From: Bacteroidales bacterium
GTDB lineage: Bacteria > Bacteroidota > Bacteroidia > Bacteroidales > UBA932
Direction: 5' to 3'
Assembly: GCA_011620605.1 (NCBI GenBank)
Contig: WOYW01000016.1
Location: forward strand, 372,001 to 436,000
Length of the DNA: 64,000 bases
The notes beneath the pieces are model-generated. The model made no database searches and was not told the DNA's origin. It saw nothing but the letters and a program-made list of their open reading frames with translations. This document shows, piece after piece, positions 1 through 9,660 of the stretch. Within the stretch, counting starts at the first letter, position 1. Each line of letters starts with the position of its first letter. Position numbers and translations under genes: made by a program.

Positions 1-446
1 GCATGGGGAACCTGATGAATTCGGAAATTTACGGGAATGAAACTACCATGCCCTGGGGATTTGTATTCCTGCGCAACGGGGAGCTGGTTCCCAAACATCC
101 CACGCAATTGTACGAGGCCCTTTCCTACCTGGCCCTGTTTATACTGTTGTTGTTCCTGTACAGGAAAAGACTGCCCCGTCTGAAAGAGGGCACTCTTTTT
201 GGGATCTTTTTACTGGTATTGTTCGCAGCCCGCTTCTTTATTGAATACATCAAGGAACCACAGGTACCTTTTGAAGAATCCATGGCTTTGAACATGGGGC
301 AGATCCTGAGTATTCCTTTTATCTTTGCAGGCGCTGTAATTTTACTTTACAGCATAATGAAGGGTAAGCCGGCATTACGGGAGGTCCAGCAGGAAAAGAA
401 ACCTGATAAGGAACCGCCGCTGAGCAGTACCCGCGGAACCTATTGA
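1..446 (+). CDS. lgt: Prolipoprotein diacylglyceryl transferase, C-terminal part
   Basis: Lgt moves a diacylglyceryl group from phosphatidylglycerol to the lipobox cysteine of prolipoproteins in the inner membrane. Only about the last 148 residues are present; the reading frame is open to the left window edge, so the gene is cut, not broken. The family signature is visible as GNLMNSEIYG near the left edge and HPTQLYE around residue 30, followed by three hydrophobic helices (roughly residues 37-55, 64-82 and 97-117) and a charged cytoplasmic tail. The many lipoproteins in this window (SusD-like, SusE-like, TPR and OmpA-like) are its expected clients. smpB follows 15 bases later on the same strand and may be co-transcribed. 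Confidence 0.93.
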   Translation, partial: MGNLMNSEIYGNETTMPWGFVFLRNGELVPKHPTQLYEALSYLALFILLLFLYRKRLPRLKEGTLFGIFLLVLFAARFFIEYIKEPQVPFEESMALNMGQILSIPFIFAGAVILLYSIMKGKPALREVQQEKKPDKEPPLSSTRGTY

Positions 447-461
447 TACATTAGCTGCAAT

Positions 462-920
462 ATGCTCAAAACAAAATCACAGGTAGTGATCAAAAACAAG
501 CGCGCGTCTTTTGAATACGAGTTCATAGACACGTATACGGCAGGGATCGTGCTGACCGGAACGGAGATCAAATCCATACGGGCAGGAAAAGCTTCGCTGG
601 TGGATTCCTATTGTTATTTTGTGGGCAATGAATTGTTCGTCAAAAACATGAACATTGCGGATTACTGGTGGGGATCATTTAACAAACACGATCCAAGGCG
701 GGATCGTAAATTGCTGCTTAACAGGCGGGAGCTGAACAAACTATTTAGGGCAACCCGGGAAAAAGGACTGACCATTGTGGTAACCAAACTGTTCATTACC
801 GAAAACGGCTATGCCAAGCTCAACATCGCACTGGCCCGCGGAAAACGGGAGTACGACAAGCGAGAAACCATCAAGGAAAAAGACCTAAGAAGGGAATCGG
901 ACCGGATGGCCCGGTTGTGA
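462..920 (+). CDS. smpB: SsrA-binding protein SmpB
   Basis: SmpB binds tmRNA and delivers it to stalled ribosomes for trans-translation. The 152-residue length is normal. The N-terminal OB-fold is recognisable ([14 protein letters not shown], then [19 protein letters not shown]), the NIADYWWG segment lies mid-protein and the basic tail ends [15 protein letters not shown], which resembles the usual DKRE...KER..R tail that enters the decoding centre. It follows lgt closely and converges with the small membrane-protein gene on the other strand. The tmRNA gene itself is not in this window. Confidence 0.96.
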   Translation: MLKTKSQVVIKNKRASFEYEFIDTYTAGIVLTGTEIKSIRAGKASLVDSYCYFVGNELFVKNMNIADYWWGSFNKHDPRRDRKLLLNRRELNKLFRATREKGLTIVVTKLFITENGYAKLNIALARGKREYDKRETIKEKDLRRESDRMARL

Positions 921-934
921 TCCTTTTCCCCGGT

Positions 935-1108
935 TCAGTCAGTGCTTCCCGGATAAGGGATAAAGAATGCTATACCAAGAATAACCAGCAATATAACGGC
1001 TGATATGATCAACGGCCACAATATGCCCATGGATTCCAGGGCAGACCATAAACCGTTCTCTTGATACTCAAGATACCATTGTCCGGGTGTTGATAAAGGA
1101 ATGATCAT
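935..1108 (-). CDS. 57-residue single-span membrane protein, unknown function
   Basis: I do not recognise this protein. Reading the minus strand from ATG at 1108 gives an uninterrupted 57-codon frame that begins MIIPLSTPGQWYLEYQEN and has one strongly hydrophobic stretch at residues 30-51 (ILWPLIISAVILLVILGIAF), followed by a short tail and TGA. The first 29 residues are polar with several aromatics. It starts 30 bases after the gcvP stop on the same strand, so it would be the last gene of the long topA-gcvP transcription unit. A-rich sequence precedes the start, as is common for Bacteroidota. Conservation in relatives would settle whether it is real. Confidence 0.5.
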   Translation of the reverse strand: MIIPLSTPGQWYLEYQENGLWSALESMGILWPLIISAVILLVILGIAFFIPYPGSTD

Positions 1109-1138
1109 AGTTTTATTGTTTTTATTATAGATACAATT

Positions 1139-3979
1139 TTAGCGATTTATGCTGCAACATACAAGATTTCTGTCTCCATACCCGTTGTCTACGCGGGTTA
1201 CCGGCGGCCAGAATTTGTGAGGTATGATCCATGACAAGGGGTACGCGGCTTTTTCACGGGAATAAGGATGCGTCCAGTTGTCCGAACATAACTCTACGGC
1301 CGTATGGGGTGCATTTTTCAACAGGTTGTCCTCAGAAATGCCGGATGAACCGTCTTTTTTCCCCAGGGCCTTACATTCTTCCAGGATGCTGAGCATGGCT
1401 TCAGCAAAACGGTCCAGTTCTTCTTTTGATTCGCTCTCGGTAGGTTCCACCATCAGGGTGTCGTGCACCGGGAAGGAAAGGGTGGGGGCATGAAATCCGT
1501 AATCCATAAGGCGTTTGGCCACATCGGTGGCATCGGCCCCGTATGTTTTGTCAAAATGGCGCAGGTCCAGGATGCATTCGTGGGCCACAAACCCGTTTTC
1601 CCCGCAGTACAAAGTTGTATAGGCCGGGGCCAGTTTTTTTGATAAATAATTGGCATTCAATATGGCGTACTCAGATACACGGCGCAGGCCGTCACGACCC
1701 AGCAATTTTATATATCCGTACGTAATAGGCAGTAATAAGGGAAATCCGTAAGGAGTGGCCGCTACCGTTTTTCCTCCGCCGCAATCGGCCAGGGGATGTC
1801 CGGGCAGGTATGGAGCCAGTTCTTTGGTACAACAGATAGGGCCTACACCGGGGCCTCCCCCACCGTGAGGCATGGAAAAGGTTTTGTGCAAGTTCAGGTG
1901 GCAGATATCGGCCCCAAGGATTCCCGGGTTGGTGATGCCCACCTGGGCGTTCATATTGGCCCCGTCAATGTAGACCAATCCTCCGTTTTGATGCACGATG
2001 TCGCAAATTTCCCGGATAGCCGGTTCAAAAACACCGTGTGTTGAAGGGTAAGTGATCATCATGCAGGACAGGTTTTCCTTGTATTGGCCTGCTTTTTCCT
2101 TCAATTCCTCTATATCTATGTTTCCCTGTTCATCACAGGCCACTATTTCAATATCAAGGCCGGCCATTGCGGCACTTGCCGGATTGGTCCCATGGGCAGA
2201 TGATGGGATCAGGGCAATGTTGCGGTGTCCCTGTCCGTTTTCTTTCTGCCAGGAACGAATGACCATCAGACCGGCGTATTCCCCTGAAGCTCCGGAGTTG
2301 GGCTGAAGAGAACAGGCATCCAGACCGGTGATCACGGACAGATCGTGTTCCAGTTCCCTGATAAGCTGCATGTAGCCCTCAACCTGATAGGACGGGGCAA
2401 AGGGGTGCGCCGAATTCCATTCAGACCAGCTTAACGGCATGAGTTCCACGGCGGCATTGAGCTTCATGGTACAGGATCCCAGGGGGATCATGGAATGTGC
2501 CAGGGAGATATCGCGTGTCTCCAGTGTTTTTATGTAACGCATCATCTCCGTTTCTGAGTGGTATTTGTTGAACACAGGTTCTTCCAAAACAGGAGTGGAA
2601 CGTTCCATGAATGTCGGGATCTGTGGCTCATAGCGTTTTTTCCCGCAGGAAATGGTGAAGATATCCAGGATCGATTCCAGTTCACGGTCGTTGGACAACT
2701 CGTCAAAGGACATCCTGACGCTTTGGGAGTTGGGATAGAAGAAGTTTATTTTCAGGGTTTGTGCGTTGGCTTTGATACGGGCAGTATCCACACCTGTCAG
2801 TTCTATGGTGTCAAAGAAATTTTCGTGTTTCAGGGTGAAGCCGTTGGCGGCCAAAATGCCGGCAGCTACATGGGCATAATACCTTCCGTTTTGAGCAATT
2901 TCACGGACCCCCTTACTGCCGTGATAAATGGCATACATACCGGCCATGGTGGCCATCAGGGCCGTTGCCGTGCATATATTGGAGGTGGCTTTTTCACGTT
3001 TGATGTGTTGTTCGCGTGTCTGAAGCGCCAGGCGATAAGCGGGCTTGCCAAGCCTGTCCATGGAAAGGCCTACTATACGTCCGGGAAGGTTGCGCCGGTA
3101 TTTGTCGGAACAGGCAATATACCCTGTTATGGGACCTCCGAATCCCATGGGAAGTCCAAAGCGCTGGGCACTGCCAACGGCAATGTCGGCCCCCCAGGCG
3201 GCCGGTTCTTTCATAACGGCCAGCGACAGCAGATCGCAAGCGGCCGCTACCAGCAATTCCCGTTGGTGGGCTTCTTTACATAGCTCAGTATAATCACACA
3301 AAAGACCGTCGGCTCCCGGGTACTGGACCATGATCCCGAACAGGCGGGACGCGTATTTTTCTATTACAGGGATCGGATCTACGCTTAAATCTTCGGTTAT
3401 GATCTCAATGCCCAATCCTTCTGCCCTGGTTTCCATGACGGCAAGTGTCTGGGGAAACATGTTTTTGTCTGCCAACATGACATTCCGGCCTTCTTTAACA
3501 AACGACCTGGGGCGAAGCTCCAACATCATGCGCATGGCCTCGGCGGCTGCCGTAGACTCGTCCAGAAGGGAACTGTTTGCCAGGTTGTATCCCGTAAGGC
3601 TGCAAATCATTGTTTGAAAATTGAACAAAGCCTCAAGACGTCCCTGGGAAATTTCCGACTGGTAGGGTGTATAGGAAGTGTACCATCCCGGGTTTTCAAA
3701 AATGTTACGCATGATAACCGGTAAAGAGGCGGTTCCGTAATACCCCGTACCAATAAGGGAGCGGAAAGGCAGGTTTTTGGAAGCCAGATCTTTCAAATGC
3801 ACGGTGAATTCGTATTCACTCATGCCTTTTTCCATGGGAAGCGGCTCCTTCATCCTGATGCCGGCGGGTACGGTTTTATCTATGAGCGTATCCAGGGAAT
3901 CTACCCCAATAACATCCAGCATTTCCCGGATCTGTTCAGGCCGGGGACCGTTGTGTCTTTCTGTAAATGTTTGTGCCAT
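1139..3979 (-). CDS. gcvP: Glycine dehydrogenase (decarboxylating), P-protein
   Basis: The P-protein decarboxylates glycine with pyridoxal phosphate and passes the aminomethyl group to lipoylated GcvH, feeding one-carbon units to folate. At 946 residues it is a full-length single-chain P-protein with both halves: an N-terminal half (MAQTFTERHNG, later IGTGYYGT and NPGWYTSYTPYQSEISQGRLEALFNFQ split over that region) and a C-terminal half with the PLP motif NLHKTFSMPHGGGGPG. The Schiff-base lysine is K699 from the chosen start. ATG at 3979 is preferred over an in-frame TTG four codons upstream because family members start MAQ-like. It lies 21 bases after rodA. gcvT and gcvH are not in the window. 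Purine synthesis (purH upstream in the same unit) consumes the one-carbon units it makes. Confidence 0.96.
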   Translation of the reverse strand: MAQTFTERHNGPRPEQIREMLDVIGVDSLDTLIDKTVPAGIRMKEPLPMEKGMSEYEFTVHLKDLASKNLPFRSLIGTGYYGTASLPVIMRNIFENPGWYTSYTPYQSEISQGRLEALFNFQTMICSLTGYNLANSSLLDESTAAAEAMRMMLELRPRSFVKEGRNVMLADKNMFPQTLAVMETRAEGLGIEIITEDLSVDPIPVIEKYASRLFGIMVQYPGADGLLCDYTELCKEAHQRELLVAAACDLLSLAVMKEPAAWGADIAVGSAQRFGLPMGFGGPITGYIACSDKYRRNLPGRIVGLSMDRLGKPAYRLALQTREQHIKREKATSNICTATALMATMAGMYAIYHGSKGVREIAQNGRYYAHVAAGILAANGFTLKHENFFDTIELTGVDTARIKANAQTLKINFFYPNSQSVRMSFDELSNDRELESILDIFTISCGKKRYEPQIPTFMERSTPVLEEPVFNKYHSETEMMRYIKTLETRDISLAHSMIPLGSCTMKLNAAVELMPLSWSEWNSAHPFAPSYQVEGYMQLIRELEHDLSVITGLDACSLQPNSGASGEYAGLMVIRSWQKENGQGHRNIALIPSSAHGTNPASAAMAGLDIEIVACDEQGNIDIEELKEKAGQYKENLSCMMITYPSTHGVFEPAIREICDIVHQNGGLVYIDGANMNAQVGITNPGILGADICHLNLHKTFSMPHGGGGPGVGPICCTKELAPYLPGHPLADCGGGKTVAATPYGFPLLLPITYGYIKLLGRDGLRRVSEYAILNANYLSKKLAPAYTTLYCGENGFVAHECILDLRHFDKTYGADATDVAKRLMDYGFHAPTLSFPVHDTLMVEPTESESKEELDRFAEAMLSILEECKALGKKDGSSGISEDNLLKNAPHTAVELCSDNWTHPYSREKAAYPLSWIIPHKFWPPVTRVDNGYGDRNLVCCSINR

Positions 3980-4000
3980 ATTATGTAACAAATGATTTGG

Positions 4001-5428
4001 TTAGTCGTTGGTAGCATCCATTTTTAAGAGGATAAACAAAAGTAATGTAAAAGTCCATAAGGAAGTACCTCCGTAGCTGATAAAAGGCAAAGGAATGCCA
4101 ATAACCGGTGTGATCCCTATGGTCATGCCAATATTAATGAAAACGTGGAAAAAAATACACGCCGCCACCCCGTAGCCATAGATCCGTCCATACGAATGTC
4201 GCTGTTTTTCAGATATTTGTATTATTCTTATCAGCAGGAACATATACAGGAAAATGACCAGTGATGCACCCAGAAAACCCCATTCCTCCCCGATGGAACA
4301 GAAAATAAAGTCGGTACTCTGTTCCGGCACAAAATTGTATTTTGTCTGTGTTCCCTGTAAAAAACCTTTTCCGCTGAAACCTCCCGATCCTATGGCGACT
4401 TTGGACTGGTATACGTTATATCCGCTCCCGTATATGTCTTTATCAATTCCCAGCAACGTTTCAATACGTTCCTGCTGGTGCGGTTTGAGCACATTGTTGA
4501 ACAAATAGCCTACAGAAAATATCAGGATAATACTGCTTACAAAACTCAAAATGAGTACTTTCAGGAACGTAAGCCTTTTATGGAAAGCAAGAATAAGAGA
4601 CACGATCACAAGAGGAGCCGTCACTATAAGGAACCATATATATTTTTCTATATGAGCGAACAGATTTATTGAAAACAGATCCAGCAGGATCGGTATTAAA
4701 AAATAGACAGCGGCAAAAGAGACTACAGCAATGAAAACCGGTCTTTTTCTGCCAGCGGCCAGAAATGCCGTAATAAAACAAATGACCAGAGTCAGCCAGA
4801 GGACATACAACGGACTCCAGATAATGGACAACAGAAACAGAACGATAGCGGCAATGCCTGTCAGGGGAATCCAGCCGGGAAGGCCTTCCCGGTACAAAAC
4901 AATGATAAAAGCCAACAGAACAAGTGCCAGACCCGTTTCATCTTCCAGAAGGATCAGGGCGGCGGGGATCAGGATCAGGGCTGCTATATAAAAGATCCCG
5001 CGAAAAGTTCTCAGGTGAAAGTGCGGCCGGCTCATAACTCCCGCCAGTCCCAGCGCAACAAATACTTTTGTCATTTCCGCCGGTTGAAAGTGAACGGGCC
5101 CAAAAACGAGCCAAGATCTTGACCCTCCGCGTTCCACGCCCAATACCAGCACGGAAAGCAGCAGCAATATTCCCAGGATGTAAAGAACGGTGGAGAACAT
5201 TTCATAAAAACGGGTGGGTATAAGCAGAACCACTATGGCAAGGAACCAGGCGCCGAATATCCAGATCGTTTGCATGCCGTAGCGCTGCGAAGTATCCAGG
5301 ATCTGTCCGTGTTCGGGATCGTATACAGCCGAAAAAATGCTGATCCACCCGATCAGAACCAGAACCAGATATGCGGCAACACTCCACCAATCCAGTTTTC
5401 TGAAAAATGTATGTTCTCTTCTGCTCAT
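4001..5428 (-). CDS. rodA: Rod shape-determining SEDS glycosyltransferase RodA
   Basis: RodA polymerises lipid II glycan strands in the elongation complex together with PBP2. The 475-residue protein is a multi-pass membrane protein with SEDS hallmarks: GSGGFSGKGFLQGTQTKYNF split over the central loop, PEQSTDFIFCSIGEEWGF, and IGIPLPFISYGGTS near the C terminus. It is about 100 residues longer than the E. coli protein, with an extra hydrophobic region around residues 215-290. Its start overlaps the mrdA stop by four bases (ATGA), which implies translational coupling of the two partners. Confidence 0.95.
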   Translation of the reverse strand: MSRREHTFFRKLDWWSVAAYLVLVLIGWISIFSAVYDPEHGQILDTSQRYGMQTIWIFGAWFLAIVVLLIPTRFYEMFSTVLYILGILLLLSVLVLGVERGGSRSWLVFGPVHFQPAEMTKVFVALGLAGVMSRPHFHLRTFRGIFYIAALILIPAALILLEDETGLALVLLAFIIVLYREGLPGWIPLTGIAAIVLFLLSIIWSPLYVLWLTLVICFITAFLAAGRKRPVFIAVVSFAAVYFLIPILLDLFSINLFAHIEKYIWFLIVTAPLVIVSLILAFHKRLTFLKVLILSFVSSIILIFSVGYLFNNVLKPHQQERIETLLGIDKDIYGSGYNVYQSKVAIGSGGFSGKGFLQGTQTKYNFVPEQSTDFIFCSIGEEWGFLGASLVIFLYMFLLIRIIQISEKQRHSYGRIYGYGVAACIFFHVFINIGMTIGITPVIGIPLPFISYGGTSLWTFTLLLFILLKMDATND

Positions 5429-7266
5429 TCTATGTGTCGTGTCAACAGGTCCTGTTCCAGCGTTCTTTCATAAAGCCATTGCCGGGAAGGATGGATTTCC
5501 CCGGTAAGGTATTTTTCTACCAGCAGCGAAGCGACCGGTGCGGCCTGGGATGCTCCGAAGCCGCCTTGTTCAATGTATACGGCCACTGCGATCTTTGGGT
5601 CTTCCCTGGGGGCAAAACAGATAAAGACAGAGTGGTCCTCCCCGTGGGGATTTTGTGCCGTTCCGGTCTTGCCGCACAATTCCACGCCGGGGATGGCTGC
5701 CAGCCTGGCCGTGGCACCGGAACCTGCCGGGGCATTTACAGCCTGATACATACCTTCCACAATAACCGGGAAATATACAGAATCCACCATGACATGGTGC
5801 CTTTCCACCGTCGGTCTGAATTCGGGATCTTCCGGTATCTCCCGCACCAGGTGTGGCGTATAATAATGGCCGCTGTTGGCCATTACGGCTGCCAGGTTTG
5901 CCAATTGCAGGGGAGTCGCCCCAATTTCACCTTGTCCTATAGCCAGGGAAATAACAGTAAGGGATGTCCACCCGTTCTTACCGTAGATTCTTTCGTAAGT
6001 GCCAGATCCCGGAATAGAACCCGGTAATTCCCCGGGGATGTCAATGCCTAGTTTTTGTCCAAAGCCAAAACTTTTTACAAACTCCTGCCAGTTATCCATA
6101 GCCGTTACTATGTTGTCGTATTCCGGATTGTCAAGGATATTCCTGAATACATTACAGTAGTAAGCGTTGCAGGACATCATGACAGACTGCATGAGATTCA
6201 GCGGAGAGGGATGGCTGTGGCAACCCACCGTCAGCGAACCGGCCCTATATCCCATATTACAGGAATACCGGACGTTGGGAGTTACAACGCCCTCCTGTAA
6301 ACCTATCAGTCCGTTTACAAGTTTGAAAACGGATCCCGGGGGATAGGAAGACATAATGGCCCGGTTGAACATAGGCTTCAACGGGTCCGAGATCACCTGC
6401 GAATAATAGGCCCCGAAATTCGTCAGATATTCGGTAGAAAGGCCTGTTGAAGTGATCAGGGTCAGTATCTCTCCGGAAGAAGGGTCTAATGCGATGACCG
6501 ATCCCACTTTGTTTTTCATAAGCTCTTCCCCAAAGATCTGCAACGGCAGGTCAAGAGAGGTAACCATGTTTTTTCCCGGGACGGCGGGTTTGTCGTAAGC
6601 TCCTTCTTCGTAAGGTGATTTGATCTGGTTATGTACATCTCTCAGATAAATGGAATACCCCTTTTCTCCTTTCAGCCAGGGTTCGTAATATTCTTCAAGG
6701 CCTGTGCGTCCTATGTAGTCACCGGCCCGGTATTCCGGATTCTTTTCCAGAAAATTGCGATCGGCTTCAATAATATATCCCAGCAGATTTCCGCAAATGG
6801 CGGAAGGATAATTCCGCACACTCCTTGTCTGTACGGAAAATCCAGGAAACCGGTGGGCTCTTTCCAGGAAACGGGTGTATTGTTCTTTACTTACCTGGCG
6901 CAGAAAAATGACAGATTGGTATCCAATAGCTCTGCGCCGGGAATCTATCTGGGCCAGCATTTTATCCATTTGTTCACGTGACAAATGAAAAATGGAACAA
7001 AACCCGGTGGTATCAAAAGGCTCCAACTCCCGTGGGGTGATCATAATATCGTATGCAGACTGGTTACCCACCATGATATTGCCGTTGCGGTCATAGATCA
7101 GTCCGCGTGAAGGGTAAATGATCTCGTAACGCAGCACGTTATTGGACGCGGTAACTTTGTATTCTTGATTGATCAGTTGCAAAAAAACAAGACGTCCCAC
7201 CAGTATAAGCAGGCAAATGACAAAAAAAGCGATGATTATATTTTTCTCTCTTGCCCTGTTTTCCAT
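5425..7266 (-). CDS. mrdA: Penicillin-binding protein 2 (elongation transpeptidase)
   Basis: PBP2 is the class B transpeptidase that cross-links peptidoglycan made by RodA. The protein has 613 residues with one N-terminal membrane anchor (about residues 9-27), a dimerisation region, and a transpeptidase domain. The active-site motifs are complete: SxxK in SSYPPGSVFK with serine S312 and lysine K315, the SxN motif in MMSCNAYYCN, and KTG in CGKTGTAQNPHG. The gene follows mreD after five bases and overlaps rodA by four bases. The order mreB-mreC-mreD-mrdA-rodA is the classic elongasome cluster. Confidence 0.96.
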   Translation of the reverse strand: MENRAREKNIIIAFFVICLLILVGRLVFLQLINQEYKVTASNNVLRYEIIYPSRGLIYDRNGNIMVGNQSAYDIMITPRELEPFDTTGFCSIFHLSREQMDKMLAQIDSRRRAIGYQSVIFLRQVSKEQYTRFLERAHRFPGFSVQTRSVRNYPSAICGNLLGYIIEADRNFLEKNPEYRAGDYIGRTGLEEYYEPWLKGEKGYSIYLRDVHNQIKSPYEEGAYDKPAVPGKNMVTSLDLPLQIFGEELMKNKVGSVIALDPSSGEILTLITSTGLSTEYLTNFGAYYSQVISDPLKPMFNRAIMSSYPPGSVFKLVNGLIGLQEGVVTPNVRYSCNMGYRAGSLTVGCHSHPSPLNLMQSVMMSCNAYYCNVFRNILDNPEYDNIVTAMDNWQEFVKSFGFGQKLGIDIPGELPGSIPGSGTYERIYGKNGWTSLTVISLAIGQGEIGATPLQLANLAAVMANSGHYYTPHLVREIPEDPEFRPTVERHHVMVDSVYFPVIVEGMYQAVNAPAGSGATARLAAIPGVELCGKTGTAQNPHGEDHSVFICFAPREDPKIAVAVYIEQGGFGASQAAPVASLLVEKYLTGEIHPSRQWLYERTLEQDLLTRHIE

Positions 7267-7271
7267 AGTGG

Positions 7272-7784
7272 TTACCTCCTTCGTTCAAAAAAGGTTCTTT
7301 TGAATAACAGGACAAGAAAGACATTGAGTGCCAGGCTGCACAGAAGACGGATAAATGTTTGCCAAAAAAGAAAGAAACTGAAGCTTTCCAGGTTAAAGTA
7401 AACCAGATGATGTACGGCAACGCTCATCAGGACGAATAAAGTAAAACGGGCATATCCGAACAACCGGAATCCGGGTACGGACAGGTCATCAAAATCCCCT
7501 TTGACCGCTATGATTTTTATCATACTGTTCCTCAAGGCCCCCAGCATGACTAAAGAAGCCGTATGTAAACCCATTATACCCGCACTCAGCATATCCAGGC
7601 CTATTCCAAACGCAAATCCCCAGAGCATCAGCAGCCAGGAAGGGTATGTGCACGGGAACAGCAGGAGAAAAAGAATATATGGCATGGGATACAGGAATGT
7701 TCCCAGGTTCAGACCATCGAACAGCAACAACTGTACGGCCATGATCACAATAAAGCGCAGGAAATATTTCAGAAAGTCATTCAT
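7272..7784 (-). CDS. mreD: Rod shape-determining protein MreD
   Basis: MreD is a small polytopic inner-membrane protein of the elongasome. Its 170 residues consist almost wholly of about five hydrophobic segments with little conserved sequence, as usual for this family; PYILFLLLFPCTYPSW and the GLDMLSAGIMGLHTAS stretch match the family pattern. Identification rests on size, topology and position: it overlaps mreC by four bases and is followed after five bases by mrdA. The nearly uncharged barrel of helices gives no catalytic residues to check. Confidence 0.9.
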   Translation of the reverse strand: MNDFLKYFLRFIVIMAVQLLLFDGLNLGTFLYPMPYILFLLLFPCTYPSWLLMLWGFAFGIGLDMLSAGIMGLHTASLVMLGALRNSMIKIIAVKGDFDDLSVPGFRLFGYARFTLFVLMSVAVHHLVYFNLESFSFFLFWQTFIRLLCSLALNVFLVLLFKRTFFERRR

Positions 7785-8617
7785 AGATCCTCCTCCTGCT
7801 GATCTTCAATTAACTGGCGGATCTCCCCGGCCCCGTCGTGAGATACCACGTTGACGTAATGAAGACTTTTGAAATCTTCAAAAAGTTCCACCTCCAGCTC
7901 CAGGAACGTTCCCTGTTTCAGGCTTCCCGATTTTACAAACCCTATGGGTATACCCGGGGGAAATATCAGTGAGAACACATTGCTGACTACCGTGTCTCCC
8001 ACACTGATCTCAATATGTTGGGGGATCTCGGAAAGGAAAACCCGGCGGTAATCCAATCCGTCCCAGCGCAGGGTGCCGAATGTGCCGCTTTTTTTAAGTT
8101 CTGCCGTAAAACGCTGTTGCGTGTTGAGCAGGGAAATGATCATGGCATAATGGTCGGAAACATGGGATACTACCCCTACTATACCCCGGGAGCTGATAAC
8201 CCCCATATCCTGTTCCAGTCCGTCCTGTGTACCTTTGTCAATGACCAGAAAATTATGCTGTCTGTTAACGGAATTTCTGATAACCCTGGCCGGTATATAG
8301 GAAAAAGAGTCTCGCAGGGAAACGGAGTCTTCCGTCCGGATGATCTTCTCCGCTGACGGATCTGTCAGCCGGGCTATATCATTTAAAAGACGGTTGTTTT
8401 CCAGCGCCAGCTGCTGGTTGATTTCTTTAAGGTTTGTAAAAGCCACCCAGGAAGACCGCCTTTCCCACCAACGGATCTGACGGGCACGAATGAAACCTAG
8501 AATGGCGTTTTGCTGGAAATAACTGTTATTGACAAGCATAACAACAGCACCCGCCTGCAGGACAAGAAACAGCAGCAGAACCAAGAGTTTCCTGAGCAAA
8601 GGGGAGATGTTGAACAT
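7781..8617 (-). CDS. mreC: Rod shape-determining protein MreC
   Basis: MreC is the bitopic scaffold that links MreB inside the cell to PBP2 and RodA. The 278-residue protein has one N-terminal membrane helix (about residues 10-29), a coiled-coil stretch rich in N, L and E around residues 60-95, and the periplasmic beta domain. Family motifs are visible: ARVIRNSVNRQHNFLVIDKG, MGVISSRGIVGVVSHVS, and SVGDTVVSNVFSLIFPPGIPIG, each split here for brevity. It starts 15 bases after mreB and overlaps mreD by four bases. Confidence 0.95.
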   Translation of the reverse strand: MFNISPLLRKLLVLLLFLVLQAGAVVMLVNNSYFQQNAILGFIRARQIRWWERRSSWVAFTNLKEINQQLALENNRLLNDIARLTDPSAEKIIRTEDSVSLRDSFSYIPARVIRNSVNRQHNFLVIDKGTQDGLEQDMGVISSRGIVGVVSHVSDHYAMIISLLNTQQRFTAELKKSGTFGTLRWDGLDYRRVFLSEIPQHIEISVGDTVVSNVFSLIFPPGIPIGFVKSGSLKQGTFLELEVELFEDFKSLHYVNVVSHDGAGEIRQLIEDQQEEDL

Positions 8618-8632
8618 GCACGACTTTTATTT

Positions 8633-9652
8633 TTACCTTAACAAAAACGGGAATTTCCCGATATTTTTCAATGCGATCCCGGTTCCCCTGGCTACGGAGT
8701 GCAAAGGACCTTCCGAAATATGGAAAGGGATGTTGATCTTGTCTTCCAGCCTTTTATCCACTCCGCGCAGCAAAGCACCTCCTCCGGTAAGGAAAATGCC
8801 CCGCTGTACAATATCCGAATACAATTCGGGAGGTGTCTGCTCCAAAACGGACATTACGGCTGTTTCAATTTTTACGAGTGATTTGTCCAGGCAATGGGCA
8901 ATTTCCTGTGAGGTAACAGAAACTTCCACGGGCAAAGCAGTCATCAGATTGGGGCCGCGGACCAGCATGGGTTCCGGGGGATTGTCCAGGTCGGACAAGG
9001 CAGATCCCACGCATATCTTGATGTCTTCCGCAGTGCGTTCTCCAATTTTTATATTATGCTGATGGCGCATATATTGCTGGATTTCAGTAGTAAATACGTC
9101 TCCGGCCACGCGAATACTCTGGTTACAGACGATCCCTCCCAGGGCGATAACAGCAATCTCCGTGGTCCCACCGCCTATGTCCACCACCATGTTTCCTTCA
9201 GATGCCGTTACGTCAATGCCAATTCCCAAAGCAGCAGCCATAGGCTCATAGATCATATATACATCCCGGCCTCCTGCATGTTCGGACGAATCGCGCACCG
9301 CGCGGATCTCCACCTCGGTACTTCCGGAAGGGATGCAGACGACCATCCGTAAACTCGGCATGAAAAATTTGTTTTGCGGGTTGATCATTTTGATCATCCC
9401 GCGGACCATTTGCTCGGTAGCGTTAAAATCGGCGATCACGCCGTCACGCAACGGGCGGATGGTTTTGATGTTTTCGTGCGTCTTTCCCTGCATCATACGG
9501 GCTGTCCGGCCAATGGCCATAGGTTTCCCGGTGTTTTGATCTATAGCGATAATGGACGGTTCGTCCACTACAATTTTGTCGTTGTGAATGATGATGGTAT
9601 TGGCAGTACCCAGGTCAATGGCCAGTTTTTGAGATATAAATGAAAAAGCCAT
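8633..9652 (-). CDS. mreB: Rod shape-determining actin homologue MreB
   Basis: MreB forms membrane-bound filaments that position the elongation machinery. The 339 residues contain the actin-fold nucleotide motifs: phosphate 1 LAIDLGTANTII at residues 10-21, VVDIGGGTTEIAV mid-protein, and the adenosine motif FLTGGGALLRGVD near the C terminus. The MAFSFISQKL N terminus is hydrophobic and fits membrane binding. The gene starts eight bases after the purH stop, so it probably shares a transcript with purH and topA as well as with mreCD. Confidence 0.97.
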   Translation of the reverse strand: MAFSFISQKLAIDLGTANTIIIHNDKIVVDEPSIIAIDQNTGKPMAIGRTARMMQGKTHENIKTIRPLRDGVIADFNATEQMVRGMIKMINPQNKFFMPSLRMVVCIPSGSTEVEIRAVRDSSEHAGGRDVYMIYEPMAAALGIGIDVTASEGNMVVDIGGGTTEIAVIALGGIVCNQSIRVAGDVFTTEIQQYMRHQHNIKIGERTAEDIKICVGSALSDLDNPPEPMLVRGPNLMTALPVEVSVTSQEIAHCLDKSLVKIETAVMSVLEQTPPELYSDIVQRGIFLTGGGALLRGVDKRLEDKINIPFHISEGPLHSVARGTGIALKNIGKFPFLLR

Positions 9653-9660
9653 ATAAAAAT

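Noticed and set aside
2558-3283. 241-codon plus-strand frame inside gcvP
   Set aside because: It is entirely antisense to the well-supported gcvP frame and shows no domain.
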